The notes: generated by a model not told the origin, from the letters alone. Positions 1 to 8,673 are shown, counted from the first letter of the stretch. The stretch: 64,000 nucleotides of DNA from Plantibacter sp. Leaf314 (GCF_001423185.1 NZ_LMOB01000003.1:219303-283302), one strand, 5' to 3'. Numbers and translations are program-made.

Positions 1-1109
1 ACAGCGTCAACCTCGACGGCCCCGACTCGGACGAGGTGCGCCGGTACATCATCGACAGCGCCCTCATGTGGTTCGAGGAGTACGGCGTCGACGGTCTGCG
101 GCTCGACGCCGTCCACGCGCTGCACGACACCCGGGCGGTCCACCTCCTGGAGGAACTCGACGCGGCCGTCGACGCGCTCGCTGCGGATCTGAACCGGCCG
201 CTCACGCTGATCGCCGAGTCGGACCTCAACGACCCGAAGCTCATCACCCCGCGTGGGCCAGGCGGCTCCGGCGGCTACGGGCTGGACGCCCAGTGGAGCG
301 ACGACTTCCACCACGCCCTCCACGTCGCCCTCACCGGTGAGGTGTCCGGGTACTACGCCGACTTCGCGCCGCTCGGTGCGCTCGGCAAGGTCATGGAGGA
401 GGGGTTCTTCCACAACGGGACCTGGTCCAGCTTCCGGAAGCGGCACCACGGCCGGCGGATCGACCTCGAGCGCACGCCGAGCTGGCGCCTCGTCGTCTCC
501 GACCAGAACCACGACCAGATCGGCAACCGTGCCGTGGGCGACCGATTGGCGGCCAGCCTCGACGACGGTCAGCTGGCCATCGCCGCCGCCCTCACCCTGC
601 TCGGACCGTTCACGCCGATGCTCTTCATGGGTGAGGAGTGGGCGGCGTCGACCCCGTGGCAGTTCTTCACCTCCCACCCCGAGCCGGAGCTCGGTGAGGC
701 GACGGCGAAGGGGCGCATCGCCGAGTTCGCCCGGATGGGCTGGAACGAGGCCGACGTACCCGACCCGCAGGACCCGGAGACGTACCGACGCTCGATCCTC
801 GACTGGTCCGAACGGTCGCAGGGTCGCCATGCGCGGCTCCTGACCTGGTACCGGCGCCTGATCGAGCTGCGGCGCACGGTGCCCGCGTTCACCGATCCGG
901 CGTTCGCCGACACCACGGCGGTCGCCGACGAGTCGACCGATTCGTTCGTGCTGCGTCGTGGCTCGGCCACGCTGGCGGTGAACTTCGGGACGGAAGCCGT
1001 GGAGTTGCCGCTGCGGGTCGATGATCTGCTCGACAGCTTCGGCGAGGTCGTCACCTCGGACGGTTCCATCCGTCTCGGCGCGCACTCGGTCGCGATCCTC
1101 CACCACTGA
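1..1109 (+). CDS. treZ: malto-oligosyltrehalose trehalohydrolase, C-terminal part (5' end outside window)
   Basis: Releases trehalose from maltooligosyl trehalose in the cytoplasmic TreY/TreZ route from glycogen-like glucans. The reading frame is open from base 3, so the N-terminus lies upstream. GH13 conserved regions are visible: GLRLDAVHAL carries the nucleophile Asp, AESDLND the acid/base Glu, and VVSDQNHDQIGNR the third acidic residue. A beta-sandwich-like C-terminal domain follows (ALVNFGTEA type). TreY would be expected upstream. The gene ends against a convergent GH13 gene with a shared hairpin between them. About 365 residues are present out of a usual ~580. Confidence 0.93.
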   Translation, partial: SVNLDGPDSDEVRRYIIDSALMWFEEYGVDGLRLDAVHALHDTRAVHLLEELDAAVDALAADLNRPLTLIAESDLNDPKLITPRGPGGSGGYGLDAQWSDDFHHALHVALTGEVSGYYADFAPLGALGKVMEEGFFHNGTWSSFRKRHHGRRIDLERTPSWRLVVSDQNHDQIGNRAVGDRLAASLDDGQLAIAAALTLLGPFTPMLFMGEEWAASTPWQFFTSHPEPELGEATAKGRIAEFARMGWNEADVPDPQDPETYRRSILDWSERSQGRHARLLTWYRRLIELRRTVPAFTDPAFADTTAVADESTDSFVLRRGSATLAVNFGTEAVELPLRVDDLLDSFGEVVTSDGSIRLGAHSVAILHH

Positions 1110-1117
1110 GCCGGGTG

Positions 1118-1155
1118 CGCTCCTCGTGTGCCGTCGCCGCGGCGCACGAGGAGCG
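1118..1155. terminator. bidirectional hairpin terminator between treZ and the GH13 gene
   Basis: An inverted repeat with arms 1118-1132 and 1141-1155 (15 bp, one G-T wobble) and an 8-nt loop sits between two convergent stop codons. There is no long T tract, which is common for terminators in high-GC actinobacteria. Confidence 0.6.
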
Positions 1156-1170
1156 TGCAGGGCTGGACCC

Positions 1171-2934
1171 TTACGGCGTCGTGAACCAGACCGTCGTGTC
1201 GCCGTGGATCGTGGTGCCGTCGAACGGGCCGCTCGCGACGAGGACGGACGACTCGGCGAGTGACGACGGGACCGGCACGTCGTCCGCGCCGGTGTTCGCG
1301 ACGACCGTGACCGTGCCGTTCGTGAGCGCGAGGATGCTCTCCGGAGCGCCCTCGATCCACGCGACCGATCCGAGGCCCAGGCCGTGCTCTCGACGCAGCC
1401 GCAGGAGCGTGCGGTAGAGCTCGAGCGTCGACCCGGGGATGCCCGCCTGGGCGTCGCGCGAGTAGTCGTTCCAGTCGTCGGGCTGTGGCAGCCAGGAGGC
1501 GCCCGTCGTGTTGAAGCCGTACGCGGGGTGGCCGGCCTCCCACGGGATCGGCACGCGGCAGCCGTCGCGCCCGTAGCGCTCGTGGTTCGTGCGGAACCAG
1601 GTGGGGTCCTGACGGGCGTCGTCCGGGAGGTCGATGACCTCCGGAAGCCCGAGCTCTTCGCCCTGATAGAGGTAGGCGCCGCCGGGGAGACTCAGCATGA
1701 GCGCGGTCGCGGCGCGAGCACGCTGCAGGCCGAGTGCGCGGTCCGGCTTGCCGGGGGTGTTCGGCCCGACGCCGTAGCCCTGCGGGTTCTCCTCCGTGAG
1801 CGCGAGGCGGGAGGCGTGGCGGACGACGTCGTGGTTCGACAGCACCCAGGTGCTCGGTGCGCCGACCTGGGCGAAGGCCCGCAGCGACTCCGAGACGACC
1901 GTCTTGAGTGCCGCCGCGTTCCAAGGCGTCTCGAGGTACGGGAAGTTGAACGCCTGCTGCATCTCGTCGGGCCGCACCCAGAGTGCCATCTTGTCGAGCG
2001 GGTCGACCCAGGCTTCGGCGCAGAGGACGCGGTCGCCCTCGTACGTCGCGAGCAGTTCGTGCCAGTCGCGGTAGATCTCGTGGACACCGTCCTGGCCCCA
2101 GTACGGAGCGGTCTCCGGCCATGACTCCGGCCCGGTGCCGGCGGCCTCGAGTGACGCGTCCACGGACGCGCCGCCCATGCTGCCACCCTCGGCGGGCGGG
2201 GTGTAGTCGGGCAGCCCGTCGGCCTTGATCATGCCGTGCGCCACGTCGACGCGGAATCCGTCGACGCCGCGGTCGAGCCAGAAGCGCAGGACGCCGCGGA
2301 ACTGCTCGCGCACCCACGGGTTCGTCCAGTCGAAGTCCGGCTGCGAGGAGTCGAAGATGTGCAGGTACCACTGGCCGGGGGTACCGTCCGCCTCGACGAC
2401 GCGCGTCCAGGCCGGACCGCCGAAGACGGACTCCCAGTTGTTCGGGGCCTGCTCCCCGTGTTCGCCCTTGCCGTCGCGGAACATGTAGCGGGCGCGTTCC
2501 TCGGACCCCGGTCCGGCCGCGAGCGCCTCCTGGAACCAGCGGTGCGCGGTCGACGAGTGGTTGGGGACGAGGTCGACGATGACCCGGATACCGGCACCGT
2601 GGGCGGCGGCGGTCATCGCGTCGAAATCGGCGAGCGTGCCGAAGATGGGGTCGACGTCGCAGTAGTCGGCGACGTCGTAGCCGGCGTCCTTCTGCGGGCT
2701 CGTCATGAAAGGGGACAGCCAGATGGCGTCGACGCCCAGTTCCTGGAGGGCGCCGAGGCGGGAGGTGATGCCGGGCAGGTCGCCGAGACCGTCACCGTTC
2801 GCGTCGGCGAAGGAGCGGGGGTAGATCTGGTAGATGACGGCGGAACGCCACCACTCCGATCCGGGGGTGGAGCCTCCTGCGGGGGAGGCATGCTGAGCTG
2901 CGGTCGCCGACGAGGTCGGGAGGGCGGAGTCCAT
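1171..2934 (-). CDS. GH13 alpha-glucosidase (oligo-1,6-glucosidase/maltase type)
   Basis: Hydrolyses terminal alpha-glucosidic bonds of malto- or isomalto-oligosaccharides in the cytoplasm; no signal peptide is seen. The 587 residues carry all GH13 landmarks: QIYPRSFADANGDGLGDL near residue 37, DLVPNHSS at 121, GFRVDVAHG with nucleophile D230, acid/base E307 in AEAWVDP, and SNHD with D369. The exact linkage specificity cannot be read. The ATG at 2934 is preceded 6 nt upstream by TAGGGT on the same strand, suggesting leaderless transcription. It converges on treZ, so this end of the window handles alpha-glucans. Confidence 0.92.
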   Translation of the reverse strand: MDSALPTSSATAAQHASPAGGSTPGSEWWRSAVIYQIYPRSFADANGDGLGDLPGITSRLGALQELGVDAIWLSPFMTSPQKDAGYDVADYCDVDPIFGTLADFDAMTAAAHGAGIRVIVDLVPNHSSTAHRWFQEALAAGPGSEERARYMFRDGKGEHGEQAPNNWESVFGGPAWTRVVEADGTPGQWYLHIFDSSQPDFDWTNPWVREQFRGVLRFWLDRGVDGFRVDVAHGMIKADGLPDYTPPAEGGSMGGASVDASLEAAGTGPESWPETAPYWGQDGVHEIYRDWHELLATYEGDRVLCAEAWVDPLDKMALWVRPDEMQQAFNFPYLETPWNAAALKTVVSESLRAFAQVGAPSTWVLSNHDVVRHASRLALTEENPQGYGVGPNTPGKPDRALGLQRARAATALMLSLPGGAYLYQGEELGLPEVIDLPDDARQDPTWFRTNHERYGRDGCRVPIPWEAGHPAYGFNTTGASWLPQPDDWNDYSRDAQAGIPGSTLELYRTLLRLRREHGLGLGSVAWIEGAPESILALTNGTVTVVANTGADDVPVPSSLAESSVLVASGPFDGTTIHGDTTVWFTTP

Positions 2935-3041
2935 GTCGCTACCCTAGGCCATCGCCGAGGCCTCCCGCCGCGCGTCGACCGGGGCCCGATTCGCACCGGA
3001 TTCCCGGTGACGACCCGTCAGGTGCTGCCTAGAGTGGGGAC

Positions 3042-3419
3042 ATGACGACGGAATCGGACAGCACCGCCCGCAGCACGGCCAAGCGCGTCGGAGCGCAGGC
3101 GGGGCGGGTCGCCGGTTCGGCGGCCCGGACCACCCGCGGGATCATCCGCCGGAACCCGACGGCGAACCGCGTCTACCGCGCGGGTGTCGGCGTCGTCGGC
3201 GGTGGCACGGTCGCCCTCGGCGTCGCGCTCATCCCGCTGCCCGGCCCTGGGGCACTCATCGCCGTCGGCGGGCTCGCCGTCCTCGCCTCCGAGTTCGACG
3301 GGGCCAAGCGGGCGAGCACGAAGGCGAACGCCGCCGCCAAGAAGGGTGTCGCCGTCGCGAAGGACCTCCGGGCGAAGCGCCAGGCCAAGAACGCCGCGAA
3401 GGCCGCACCACAGCCCTGA
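3042..3419 (+). CDS. small PGPGW-type (TIGR02611-like) membrane protein
   Basis: A 125-residue protein of unknown function with a basic N-terminus, one hydrophobic hairpin (GVGVVGGGTVALGVALIPLP, then PGALIAVGGLAVLASEF) containing the PGPG motif, and a Lys/Ala-rich tail. The motif and length match the actinobacterial TIGR02611/PGPGW family, whose role is not established. The ATG lies 6 nt after TAGAGT (3030-3035), a leaderless arrangement. It is followed by the lytic transglycosylase, which has its own -10, so a shared operon is not required. Confidence 0.7.
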   Translation: MTTESDSTARSTAKRVGAQAGRVAGSAARTTRGIIRRNPTANRVYRAGVGVVGGGTVALGVALIPLPGPGALIAVGGLAVLASEFDGAKRASTKANAAAKKGVAVAKDLRAKRQAKNAAKAAPQP

Positions 3420-3457
3420 CGAGTCGCCCCGTCGCCGCCCTCGGTTACGGTGGACGG

Positions 3458-4393
3458 GTGGTGACGTCGGCGAAGGGGAACAGCGGTCGCCGGCCCGCCG
3501 GATCGAAGCCGCCAGCCTCCGCGCGGACCCGGACCGGAGCCACCCGGTCGGCTCCGAAGCCACGGTCGCGGACCGTCGGCGCGCGCGGTGCCGCCAAGCG
3601 GCCGAACCGGAGGCCCGGTCGGAGGCGCCTGCAGTCGGCCCCGATGGGTTGGGTCGTCGCCTTCGCTGCCGTGGCCGTGGGGCTCGCCGTCATCGTCGCC
3701 GTCGTCACCTGGGGGCCGGAGCTCGTCAGGCAGACGCAGGTGCGGGACTCGACCCTCGGGACCGCACCCCACGCCGCGGTCGAAGGGCCCGGTATCCCGG
3801 CGGTGGGCTCGGCCGGGACGGCTCCTGCCGCCATCACCGATCGCGTCGACCTCACGTGGGCGTCGGCCACGGCGCAGCGCCTCGGTATCCCGGAACGCGC
3901 CATGTCCGCCTACGCGGGGGCGGCACTGGCCACCGCGCAGGCGCGACCCGAGTGCGGGATCGCGTGGAACACCCTCGCCGCGCTCGGGAGCGTCGAGTCC
4001 GGGCACGGGACCATCTTCGGTGGCGCCCTCGACGCAGCCGGTCGAGCGACCCCGCCGATCATCGGGCCCGCACTCACCGGAACCGAGTTCGACGCCGTCT
4101 CGGACACCGACGGTGGCACGTTCGACGGCGACGCCCGGTGGGACCGCGCGGTCGGTCCGATGCAGTTCATCCCCTCGACCTGGGAGCGGTGGGGAGCGGA
4201 CGGGAACGGCGACGGCGTCGCGGACCCGCAGCAGATCGACGACGCGGCGCTCGCCGCGGCGGGCTACCTCTGCCATGGCGGGCGCGACCTCCGGATCGAG
4301 GCGGACTGGGTCGCCGCGATCGGCTCGTACAACGGCGCCGCCTCGTACCTCGCGAAGGTCGTGCACGCCGCCGACACCTTCGCGGCCAAATGA
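3458..4393 (+). CDS. membrane-anchored lytic murein transglycosylase
   Basis: Probably cleaves the MurNAc-GlcNAc bond of peptidoglycan outside the membrane. A basic, Arg/Pro/Ser-rich N-terminus (about 60 residues) precedes one transmembrane segment (MGWVVAFAAVAVGLAVIVAV). The extracellular SLT-like domain has the catalytic Glu in GSVESGHG, the AVGPMQFIPSTWERWG motif and a GNGDGVADPQQIDDA segment typical of MltB-like enzymes. The 311-residue length fits. Two tandem GTG codons could start translation (3458 or 3461); TACGGT ends 6 nt before 3458, so that one is chosen. Confidence 0.88.
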   Translation: MVTSAKGNSGRRPAGSKPPASARTRTGATRSAPKPRSRTVGARGAAKRPNRRPGRRRLQSAPMGWVVAFAAVAVGLAVIVAVVTWGPELVRQTQVRDSTLGTAPHAAVEGPGIPAVGSAGTAPAAITDRVDLTWASATAQRLGIPERAMSAYAGAALATAQARPECGIAWNTLAALGSVESGHGTIFGGALDAAGRATPPIIGPALTGTEFDAVSDTDGGTFDGDARWDRAVGPMQFIPSTWERWGADGNGDGVADPQQIDDAALAAAGYLCHGGRDLRIEADWVAAIGSYNGAASYLAKVVHAADTFAAK

Positions 4394-4472
4394 TCCGAGA
4401 GCGTGTACGAAGCACGCCTCCGGGGATGCTAGTCTCTACTGGTGCCATTTCCGCGTGAGCGGTCTGGTTCGC

Positions 4473-4544
<72 letters not shown>

Positions 4545-4586
4545 CGTTCTCTCCGTCACTGCTCTCGCCGGCATACGGAGAGACGT

Positions 4587-4660
4587 GGCAGGGTAGCTCA
4601 GTTGGTGAGAGCGCACGACTCATAATCGTGAGGTCGAGAGTTCGAATCTCTCTCCTGCTA
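4587..4660 (+). tRNA. tRNA-Met (anticodon CAT, elongator type)
   Basis: The acceptor 4587-4593 pairs with 4653-4659 with terminal G-U pairs, the anticodon stem is CACGA/TCGTG, and loop CTCATAA places CAT at 4621-4623. The T arm is GAGAG-TTCGAAT-CTCTC. Position 1-72 is G-U rather than the C-A mismatch of initiator tRNA, so it is elongator tRNA-Met. CCA is not encoded. A tRNA-Ile2 read through lysidine is less likely, given the typical elongator-Met anticodon arm. Confidence 0.94.
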
Positions 4661-4661
4661 C

Positions 4662-4689
4662 GCAAGGCCCGGGCTTCCGGGCCTTTTGC
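4662..4689 (+). terminator. rho-independent terminator of the tRNA-Thr/tRNA-Met transcript
   Basis: The hairpin GCAAGGCCCGG-GCTT-CCGGGCCTTTTGC follows the Met tRNA by 1 nt and has a T run inside its 3' arm. Confidence 0.8.
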
Positions 4690-4727
4690 GTATCCGCGGG
4701 AGCTGATCCTCGCCGAGCGTCCCCGTC

Positions 4728-5279
4728 TCAGTGGGTCCCGGTCAGGGAGCCGCCGAGCATGATCGCAGCGGGCACCAGCAGGCCGAGCAGCACAGCGCCG
4801 ACCGCAGCCCAGATGCCGATGCGGGCATGCGGCGCCATCCGGGGGCGGAGGCCGAGTTCCTCGCCGATCTCCCGGATCCGTGCGCGTTCGTTCTCGGGGC
4901 TGAACGCGACCTCGAACCCGCCGGGCGCGATGCCGAGCATGATGACCCGGCCGTAGCGGACCCGACCCGACTGCCAGGAGAACGACCACGACAGCCGTGG
5001 GACGAATCCGGCGGCGCCCGCCGACCAGCCCATGGTGCGAAGGGTGTCGGTGATGCTGAAGCGCCGTCGTCGTTCGTCCACGCGGACGGTGTACGTGATG
5101 CTGTCGGACACCTCGTTCAGCTGGAGGACGTCCAACCAGTGGGCGTTCGCGAGGTCGAACCCGACCCGGAACCCACCCGGGACGTCCGTGACGATGAACG
5201 GGGTGTTCTGGAGTTCGGCCTCGACGGCCCACCGGTACTCCTCGAGCACGCCGGTCGAGGTGTTGTCGGTTCCGTTCAC
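4728..5279 (-). CDS. hypothetical protein with one C-terminal membrane segment
   Basis: A 183-residue protein of no recognised family. A soluble, beta-rich-looking N-terminal ~145 residues (pattern FIVTDVPGGFRVGFDLANAHW...) is followed by one hydrophobic segment (IGIWAAVGAVLLGLLVPAAIM), so it is probably tail-anchored. The frame is open further upstream, but the GTG at 5279 is preceded 6 nt upstream by CATACT and is the best start. It is divergent from the PH-domain gene at 5396. Confidence 0.7.
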   Translation of the reverse strand: MNGTDNTSTGVLEEYRWAVEAELQNTPFIVTDVPGGFRVGFDLANAHWLDVLQLNEVSDSITYTVRVDERRRRFSITDTLRTMGWSAGAAGFVPRLSWSFSWQSGRVRYGRVIMLGIAPGGFEVAFSPENERARIREIGEELGLRPRMAPHARIGIWAAVGAVLLGLLVPAAIMLGGSLTGTH

Positions 5280-5395
5280 GGGTTCAGTATGGCAAGGCAC
5301 CGTGCCCCGGAGGCGTTCGCCGCATGGGCAGCACTCCCCATCGCCGCGGTCGTCGGAACCACGCCGGGAGCGATGGTCTCTGACACAATCGGGCC

Positions 5396-5767
5396 ATGGA
5401 AAGCGCACCGATCATGGCCTGGACCCTGCAGAACGAGATCCCGATCCCCGCGGACGTGACCCAGCTGCTCGTGCAGGGGGAACAGGCGGTCGCGGCGTTC
5501 AAGACGTTCCGCGACTCCGCGGTGTTCACCACCAAGCGGCTCATCGTGCGCGATGCGCAGGGCATCTCCGGCAAGAAGGTCGAGATCTACTCCCTGCCGT
5601 ACAGCTCGATCAACATGTGGTCCTCCGAGAACGCCGGAACCCTCGACTGGAACTCGGAGATCGAACTCTGGACCAGGGCTGGGCACATCAAGGTGAAGCT
5701 TGCGAAGGGCGTCGACGTCCGTCGTCTCGACAGCCTCATCGCGTGGGCGGTCCTCCAGGCGCACTAG
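5396..5767 (+). CDS. bacterial PH domain-containing protein
   Basis: The 123 residues form essentially one pleckstrin-homology-like domain of the YvbH/bPH type (the FTTKRLIVRD and YSLPYSSI strands, and the closing amphipathic helix RRLDSLIAWAVLQAH). It is cytosolic with no catalytic residues; the family is widespread and functionally obscure. The ATG sits 6 nt after CACAAT (5384-5389), so it is probably leaderless. It is followed 3 nt downstream by the frameshifted kinase-like gene. Confidence 0.82.
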   Translation: MESAPIMAWTLQNEIPIPADVTQLLVQGEQAVAAFKTFRDSAVFTTKRLIVRDAQGISGKKVEIYSLPYSSINMWSSENAGTLDWNSEIELWTRAGHIKVKLAKGVDVRRLDSLIAWAVLQAH

Positions 5768-5770
5768 CGC

Positions 5771-6336
5771 GTGACGAACATGCAGGACACACCCGCCACG
5801 GACGTGATCTTCATCGGAGGTCGCTCGGGCGTCGGGAAGACGTCGGTGGCTGCCGAAGCATCCAGGATCCTGCAACGCGCCGACCTTCCTCCTGTCGTCA
5901 TCGACGGCGACAATCTCGACCAGGCGTACCCGGAACCACGGCGCAACGGCAGCGACCTGGCAGAGCAGAACCTTGCAGCCATGTGGGCGAACTACCGGTC
6001 GGCAGGCTACTTCCGCCTCCTGTACACGAACACCGTCAGCGTGCTGCAGATCCCCACGCTGGTCGCCGCCCTCGGCACGAACGTCCGTTCGTTCGGCGTG
6101 CTCTTGACCGCGACCGACAGGACCGCCGCGCAGCGTCTCGCTCGGCGCGAGATCGGGACGGCGCTCGAGGAGCACACCTCGAGCGGAGTGCTCGCGCGGC
6201 CACCAAGCTGGAGGAGGCGAGCACGGCGCGCAGGGTCGTCACCGATGACCGGGCCGTGCAGGAGATCGCTCACGAGATCCTCTGGGTGGCAGGCTGGCTG
6301 GCCGATCCCGGTGGCCGGAATCACTCGAGCGCCTAG
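5771..6336 (+). pseudogene. P-loop nucleoside/nucleotide kinase-like gene with a 2-bp frameshift
   Basis: The N-terminal part (from GTG 5771, or ATG 5780) has a clear Walker A, GGRSGVGKTS, and a VIDGDNLDQ motif like those of small-molecule kinases. The frame holds to GTALEEH (6173-6175) and then turns into Arg/Pro-rich shadow sequence. In the frame two bases on, the natural continuation LERSARAATKLEE...IAHEILWVAGWLADPGG runs to a stop at 6336. The break is at CACAC (6173-6177), which would read CAC-CTC if one AC were removed. Joined, the protein is about 188 residues. It could be a real recent pseudogene, a sequencing error or, least likely, programmed frameshifting. The C-terminal half looks unconstrained by any other gene. 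Confidence 0.75.
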
Positions 6337-6360
6337 CGCCGGGCTGCGGACCGGGCCGTC

Positions 6361-6924
6361 TCACCGGTCCCAGATGCTGCGGTACCCCGGGGAGAAGGCG
6401 ATCATCGCCGCGAGCAGGGTTCCGGTACTGAGGAGCGGGAGCGCCGGCCCGAGCTCCCAGGGCGAGTCCGCGAAGATGCCGACCAGCATCACCATCCAGG
6501 CTCCGATGTTGCCGAGGATGAGCACGATGATGACGGTCACGGCCGTGGCACCCGCCCGGGCGGAGGTCCGGTTCCCCCGGAACACCGGGGTGGTGCAGAT
6601 CGCCGCGATGATCACCAGGATGAGCACCAGGAACGCGCTCGCGAACAGGATCGAGGCGGCCTCCGGATCACCGTCGTCATCGCGATCGGCGAAACCAGCG
6701 AGGAAGAAGAAGAGGTTGAAGACCTCCGTGCCCTCGTCGTCGGTCGTCTGACTGGCGAACGGCACGAACAGCGAGAGGATGAGCGCGACCTCCAGCAGCA
6801 ACATGGGGATGGTAATCAGGATGGATTCGATGCTCGCCACGCGCTGTTCGAGCCGGGTGCGTGCCGCCTGCGCCGCGACCGACTCGGTCGTACTCGTCTG
6901 TTCCTGGCTTTCGGATGCACTCAT
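6361..6924 (-). CDS. hypothetical four-helix membrane protein
   Basis: The 187 residues have a polar Ser/Thr/Gln/Glu-rich N-terminus followed by four hydrophobic segments (ILITIPMLLLEVALILSLFVPF, ILFASAFLVLILVIIAAI, AVTVIIVLILGNIGAWMVMLV and a final ALPLLSTGTLLAAMIAF). An acidic loop (TTDDEGTE...DRDDDGDPE) lies between helices 1 and 2. No family is recognised. The ATG at 6924 has a GGGGGTCAG purine run as RBS. No partner gene is evident. Confidence 0.75.
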   Translation of the reverse strand: MSASESQEQTSTTESVAAQAARTRLEQRVASIESILITIPMLLLEVALILSLFVPFASQTTDDEGTEVFNLFFFLAGFADRDDDGDPEAASILFASAFLVLILVIIAAICTTPVFRGNRTSARAGATAVTVIIVLILGNIGAWMVMLVGIFADSPWELGPALPLLSTGTLLAAMIAFSPGYRSIWDR

Positions 6925-7037
6925 CGCTGACCCCCGTCTCGGCTACTGCGAAGGCTGGCCACCCGTTGTGTCCTCGACCTCCGACCTGGTCATGGTAGTC
7001 GCGACGGACCGACCGCGTCGGAGACGGGCCGAGGGGC

Positions 7038-7436
7038 TCAGGCGGCGTCCAACTCGGCCGGATGCTCCTCGCGCAGGGCCGGGCAATGCTCGGGCGTCGG
7101 GTGGAGCGTGATGTCGATGACCGCTTCGAGGCGGGCGCGCGCCGCCTCGAGGTCCGCCAGCTGCGCCGTGATGCGGTCGCGTTCGGTCCGAAGCAGCTCG
7201 AGGGATTCCGGCGTCGCGACCCCGGCGTCGACGCAGGGGAGGAGCTGCACGATGGTGCGGCTCGGGAGGCCGGCCGCGAAGAGCTGCTGCACGAGCTCGA
7301 CCCGTTCGACCGCCGCTTGTTCGTAGTGGCGCTGGCCGCTCGTCGTGCGCGTAGCGGTGAGCAGCCCTTGCTCTTCGTAGTAGCGGAGCGAGCGGACGCT
7401 CGCCCCGGTCCGAGCCGCGAGATCCCCGATGCGCAT
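7038..7436 (-). CDS. MerR-family transcriptional regulator
   Basis: The 132 residues start with the MerR winged HTH (MRIGDLAARTGASVRSLRYYEEQGLL) followed by the dimerisation coiled coil. There is no Cys cluster for metals; a single Cys is at LLPCVDAG and another at EHCPAL, so the effector is unknown. A longer frame would begin at 7460, but the ATG at 7436 has RBS GGAACGGAAG and the upstream bases contain the operator. It is divergent from the SDR gene at 7529, which it probably activates through the 7459-7478 site. Confidence 0.9.
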   Translation of the reverse strand: MRIGDLAARTGASVRSLRYYEEQGLLTATRTTSGQRHYEQAAVERVELVQQLFAAGLPSRTIVQLLPCVDAGVATPESLELLRTERDRITAQLADLEAARARLEAVIDITLHPTPEHCPALREEHPAELDAA

Positions 7437-7454
7437 CGATCTTCCGTTCCTGGC

Positions 7455-7486
7455 TTGCACCTGACATTGATGTGAGGTCTTAGCCT
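7455..7486 (+). promoter_or_regulatory. MerR-type promoter and operator of the SDR gene
   Basis: -35 TTGCAC (7455-7460) and -10 TAGCCT (7481-7486) are separated by 20 bp, the overlong spacer characteristic of MerR-activated promoters. A 20-bp imperfect palindrome, ACCTGACAT-TG-ATGTGAGGT (7459-7478), lies in that spacer. The regulator gene is divergent and adjacent. Confidence 0.8.
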
Positions 7487-7528
7487 AACCAGGCTGCTGC
7501 GGGATCGCCCCGCACACGGGAAGGAATC

Positions 7529-8230
7529 ATGGACATCGCAGGATCCGTCGCACTCGTCACCGGCTCGAACCGGGGCATCGGGCGTCGCTTCGTCACCCAG
7601 CTGCTCGAGCGCGGCGCGGCGAAGGTGTACGCGACCGCGCGCCGCCCCGAGCTCGTCGACATCCCCGGCGTGGAGGTGCTGCAGCTCGACATCACCGACC
7701 AGGCCTCCGTCGAGGCTGCGGCCGCGATCGCGACCGACGTCACGCTGCTCGTCAACAACGCCGGCATCGCCACGCAGGGCTCGATGCTGACCGGCGACCT
7801 CGCCGACGCGCGTCGCGAGATGGACACCCACTACTGGGGCAACCTCGCCATGGTGCGTGCCTTCGCTCCGGTGATCGAAGGGAACGGGGGCGGGGCGATC
7901 GTCAACGTGCTCTCCGCCCTGAGCTGGTTCGCCCACCCGGGTTCCGGCGGATACGCCGCGGCCAAGGCGGCGGAGTGGAACATGACGAACGCGGTCCGTC
8001 TGGAACTCACACCGAAGGGGGTCTCGGTGCAGGGGCTGCACCTGGGTGCCGCCGACACCGACATCATGGCGGGCTACGAGGGGCCGATGGTCGACCCGGC
8101 GGACGTCGCCCGGGCGAGCCTCGACGGCGTCGAGCAGGGTGTCGCGGAGGTCGTCGTCGACGACTGGAGCGCCATGGTCAAGGCGTCGCTCGCCAACGCC
8201 CCCGAGGGGTTCTACGCGCAGTTCGCCTGA
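7529..8230 (+). CDS. SDR family NAD(P)-dependent oxidoreductase
   Basis: A classical short-chain dehydrogenase of 233 residues. The cofactor site is TGSNRGIGR (residues 11-19), the NNAG motif is present as LVNNAGIA, the catalytic Ser is in NVLSALSWF, and Tyr-Lys is GYAAAKAAEW. The substrate cannot be predicted. The MerR-type promoter at 7455-7486 indicates induction by whatever the divergent regulator senses. It stands as a single-gene unit. Confidence 0.9.
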   Translation: MDIAGSVALVTGSNRGIGRRFVTQLLERGAAKVYATARRPELVDIPGVEVLQLDITDQASVEAAAAIATDVTLLVNNAGIATQGSMLTGDLADARREMDTHYWGNLAMVRAFAPVIEGNGGGAIVNVLSALSWFAHPGSGGYAAAKAAEWNMTNAVRLELTPKGVSVQGLHLGAADTDIMAGYEGPMVDPADVARASLDGVEQGVAEVVVDDWSAMVKASLANAPEGFYAQFA

Positions 8231-8311
8231 GGCCCGCTCCGGTGAGCGGTGTCCCGTCCGGCGTCGCCGGCTCCGGGACGCCGCCGCAGGAGAGCGCGCA
8301 TACTGGATGCC

Positions 8312-8623
8312 ATGAGTGACGACGCTGGGGCGCAGCCGCAGGGCCGGGGAGCCGTCGACGACGCCGTCCTCGAGGCGACCATCCTCGACCTCCTCGGCAA
8401 GCGCGCCGTCACCTCGTCCATCTGCCCGTCCGACGCCGCCCGTGCCGTCGGCGGCGAGGACTGGCGCGAGCTCATGGACGACACCCGCCGGGTCGCCTGG
8501 CGGCTCGTCGACGCCGGCCGGGTGCGCATCACCCAGGGCGACGAGGCGGTCGACCGCGAGACCGTCCGTGGCCCCATCCGGATCCGCTGGGCGACGGAAG
8601 CCGGGAGTGACACCGAACGGTGA
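8312..8623 (+). CDS. DUF3253 domain-containing protein
   Basis: A 103-residue protein matching the DUF3253 pattern (ILDLLGKRAVTSSICPSDAARAVGGEDWRELMDDTRRVAWRLVDAGRVRITQGDEAVD...GPIRIRW), a winged-helix-like fold of unknown role. An in-frame GTG at 8249 would add 21 Arg/Pro-rich residues, but CATACT (8299-8304) lies 7 nt before the ATG at 8312, so the short form is preferred. Confidence 0.82.
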   Translation: MSDDAGAQPQGRGAVDDAVLEATILDLLGKRAVTSSICPSDAARAVGGEDWRELMDDTRRVAWRLVDAGRVRITQGDEAVDRETVRGPIRIRWATEAGSDTER

Positions 8624-8673
8624 GGCCGGCCCAGACCGGTGATCCGTGCGCCGTCGGCGGTTAGGCTTGGGAC

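Noticed and set aside
4587..4660. Initiator tRNA-fMet
   Set aside because: The first acceptor pair is G-U, not the C-A mismatch of initiator tRNA, and the anticodon arm is of the elongator type.
5276..6175. 299-codon minus-strand frame
   Set aside because: Covers the PH-domain and kinase-like genes in antisense; no recognisable motif.
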